Positions 63,845 to 64,000 of a DNA stretch of 64,000 bases are shown one piece after another (within the stretch, counting starts at the first letter, position 1; each line of letters starts with the position of its first letter). The DNA is from G942493215 sp942493215 (GTDB lineage Bacteria; Bacillota_I; Bacilli_A; RF39; UBA660). The translations under genes were made by a program, and so were the position numbers. Where the stretch lies: assembly GCA_942493215.1 (NCBI GenBank), contig OW818670.1, positions 1,116,001 through 1,180,000 of the forward strand. The letters run 5' to 3'. The notes beneath the pieces are model-generated. The model was not told the origin of the DNA and ran no database searches. It saw only the letters and a program-made list of their open reading frames with translations.

Positions 63845-63875
63845 TAACAGACATGATATGGTCTGTTTTTTTGTG
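63845..63875 (+). terminator. Terminator after tRNA-Gly
   Basis: AACAGAC pairs with GTCTGTT around ATGATATG, followed by T residues. Confidence 0.85.
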
Positions 63876-63940
63876 ATATAGAGCCCCACGCAGTAAGTTT
63901 GGAATACAGTTTTGTAATAAAAAACCAGAAAAACACCCGC
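63873..63940 (-). pseudogene. Decayed inverted tRNA-Gly copy
   Basis: On the minus strand this stretch retains GCGGGTGT at the acceptor start, a TTCCAA anticodon loop with flanking ACTTACTGCGTGGG (against GCTTACTACGTGGG in the functional gene), but the D-arm region and T-arm are scrambled. It cannot fold as a cloverleaf and begins 37 bases downstream of the intact gene, in inverted orientation. It is most simply an old inverted duplicate. Confidence 0.65.
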
Positions 63941-64000
63941 AATCAAATATTGTTATTCATATTTTCAATAATATCATCAGCAATGTTATACCACTTTATT

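Noticed and set aside
63755..63946. 63-codon minus-strand ORF across the tRNA-Gly gene
   Set aside because: It is the antisense of a tRNA and its decayed copy, without a ribosome binding site.
1..64000. CRISPR array or insertion sequence
   Set aside because: No regularly spaced direct repeats of CRISPR length and no transposase gene were found; the only tandem repeat is within the surface-protein gene.

Overview
The window is AT-rich, gene-dense Firmicutes DNA. A TGA stop after trmD and after yqfC, combined with TGG for Trp, indicates the standard bacterial code. Bacilli-type housekeeping order (trmD-rplS, ybeY-dgkA-cdd-era-yqzL-recO), a T-box, a single-chain glycyl-tRNA synthetase and sporulation genes (yqfC, yqfD, two CotF-like genes, spoVS) suggest an endospore-forming relative of the Mollicutes branch, such as an uncultured gut Bacilli lineage. 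That placement is inference; no marker here fixes the species.

Layout. 1-9.3 kb is a core, almost entirely plus-strand block: tRNA and ribosome genes, signal peptidase I, yqfC/yqfD, ybeY to recO, then a glycine T-box driving a Tyr-rich small protein plus GlyRS. 9.4-16 kb holds a lipoprotein, a P-type ATPase-like protein that has lost its catalytic motifs, and on the minus strand a U32 protein, gmk and an FAD enzyme. 16-21 kb has a second signal peptidase, a c-di-GMP-I riboswitch and the large repeat-containing surface protein it controls. 21-31.9 kb mixes two GDPD-like proteins, upp, CotF-like genes, a ZIP transporter, a queuosine-salvage protein, lipoproteins, an HD hydrolase, a LysR regulator and a tRNA-editing protein. 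32-50.9 kb is the accessory region: a WG-repeat protein, nucleotidyltransferase, amidoligase, several orphans, GNAT, two transglutaminase-like proteins, VanZ, Fic, PHP, metallophosphoesterase, an XRE/membrane-protein pair with a clear operator, and a MiaB-like radical SAM protein. 51-64 kb has tRNA-Cys/tRNA-Gly, a P-type ATPase/ZIP-like operon, an SOS-type Y-family polymerase, tex, PAP2, an SDR without its catalytic Tyr and Lys, an ABC exporter behind a structured leader, a NUDIX protein, a CPBP-like protein, spoVS, and tRNA-Gly(UCC) followed by a decayed inverted tRNA copy.

Connections. The T-box specifier GGA and its UGGA bulge match the tRNA-Gly(UCC) at the right end (anticodon UCC, discriminator U). 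The c-di-GMP riboswitch links second-messenger level to a secreted Ig-like protein. Several proteins keep a family fold while losing catalytic residues (P-type ATPase, SDR, CPBP, one ZIP, the auxiliary-cluster domain of the radical SAM protein). The strongest candidates for undescribed biology are the ATPase pseudoenzyme, the ABC-exporter leader RNA and the amidoligase/transglutaminase accessory region.
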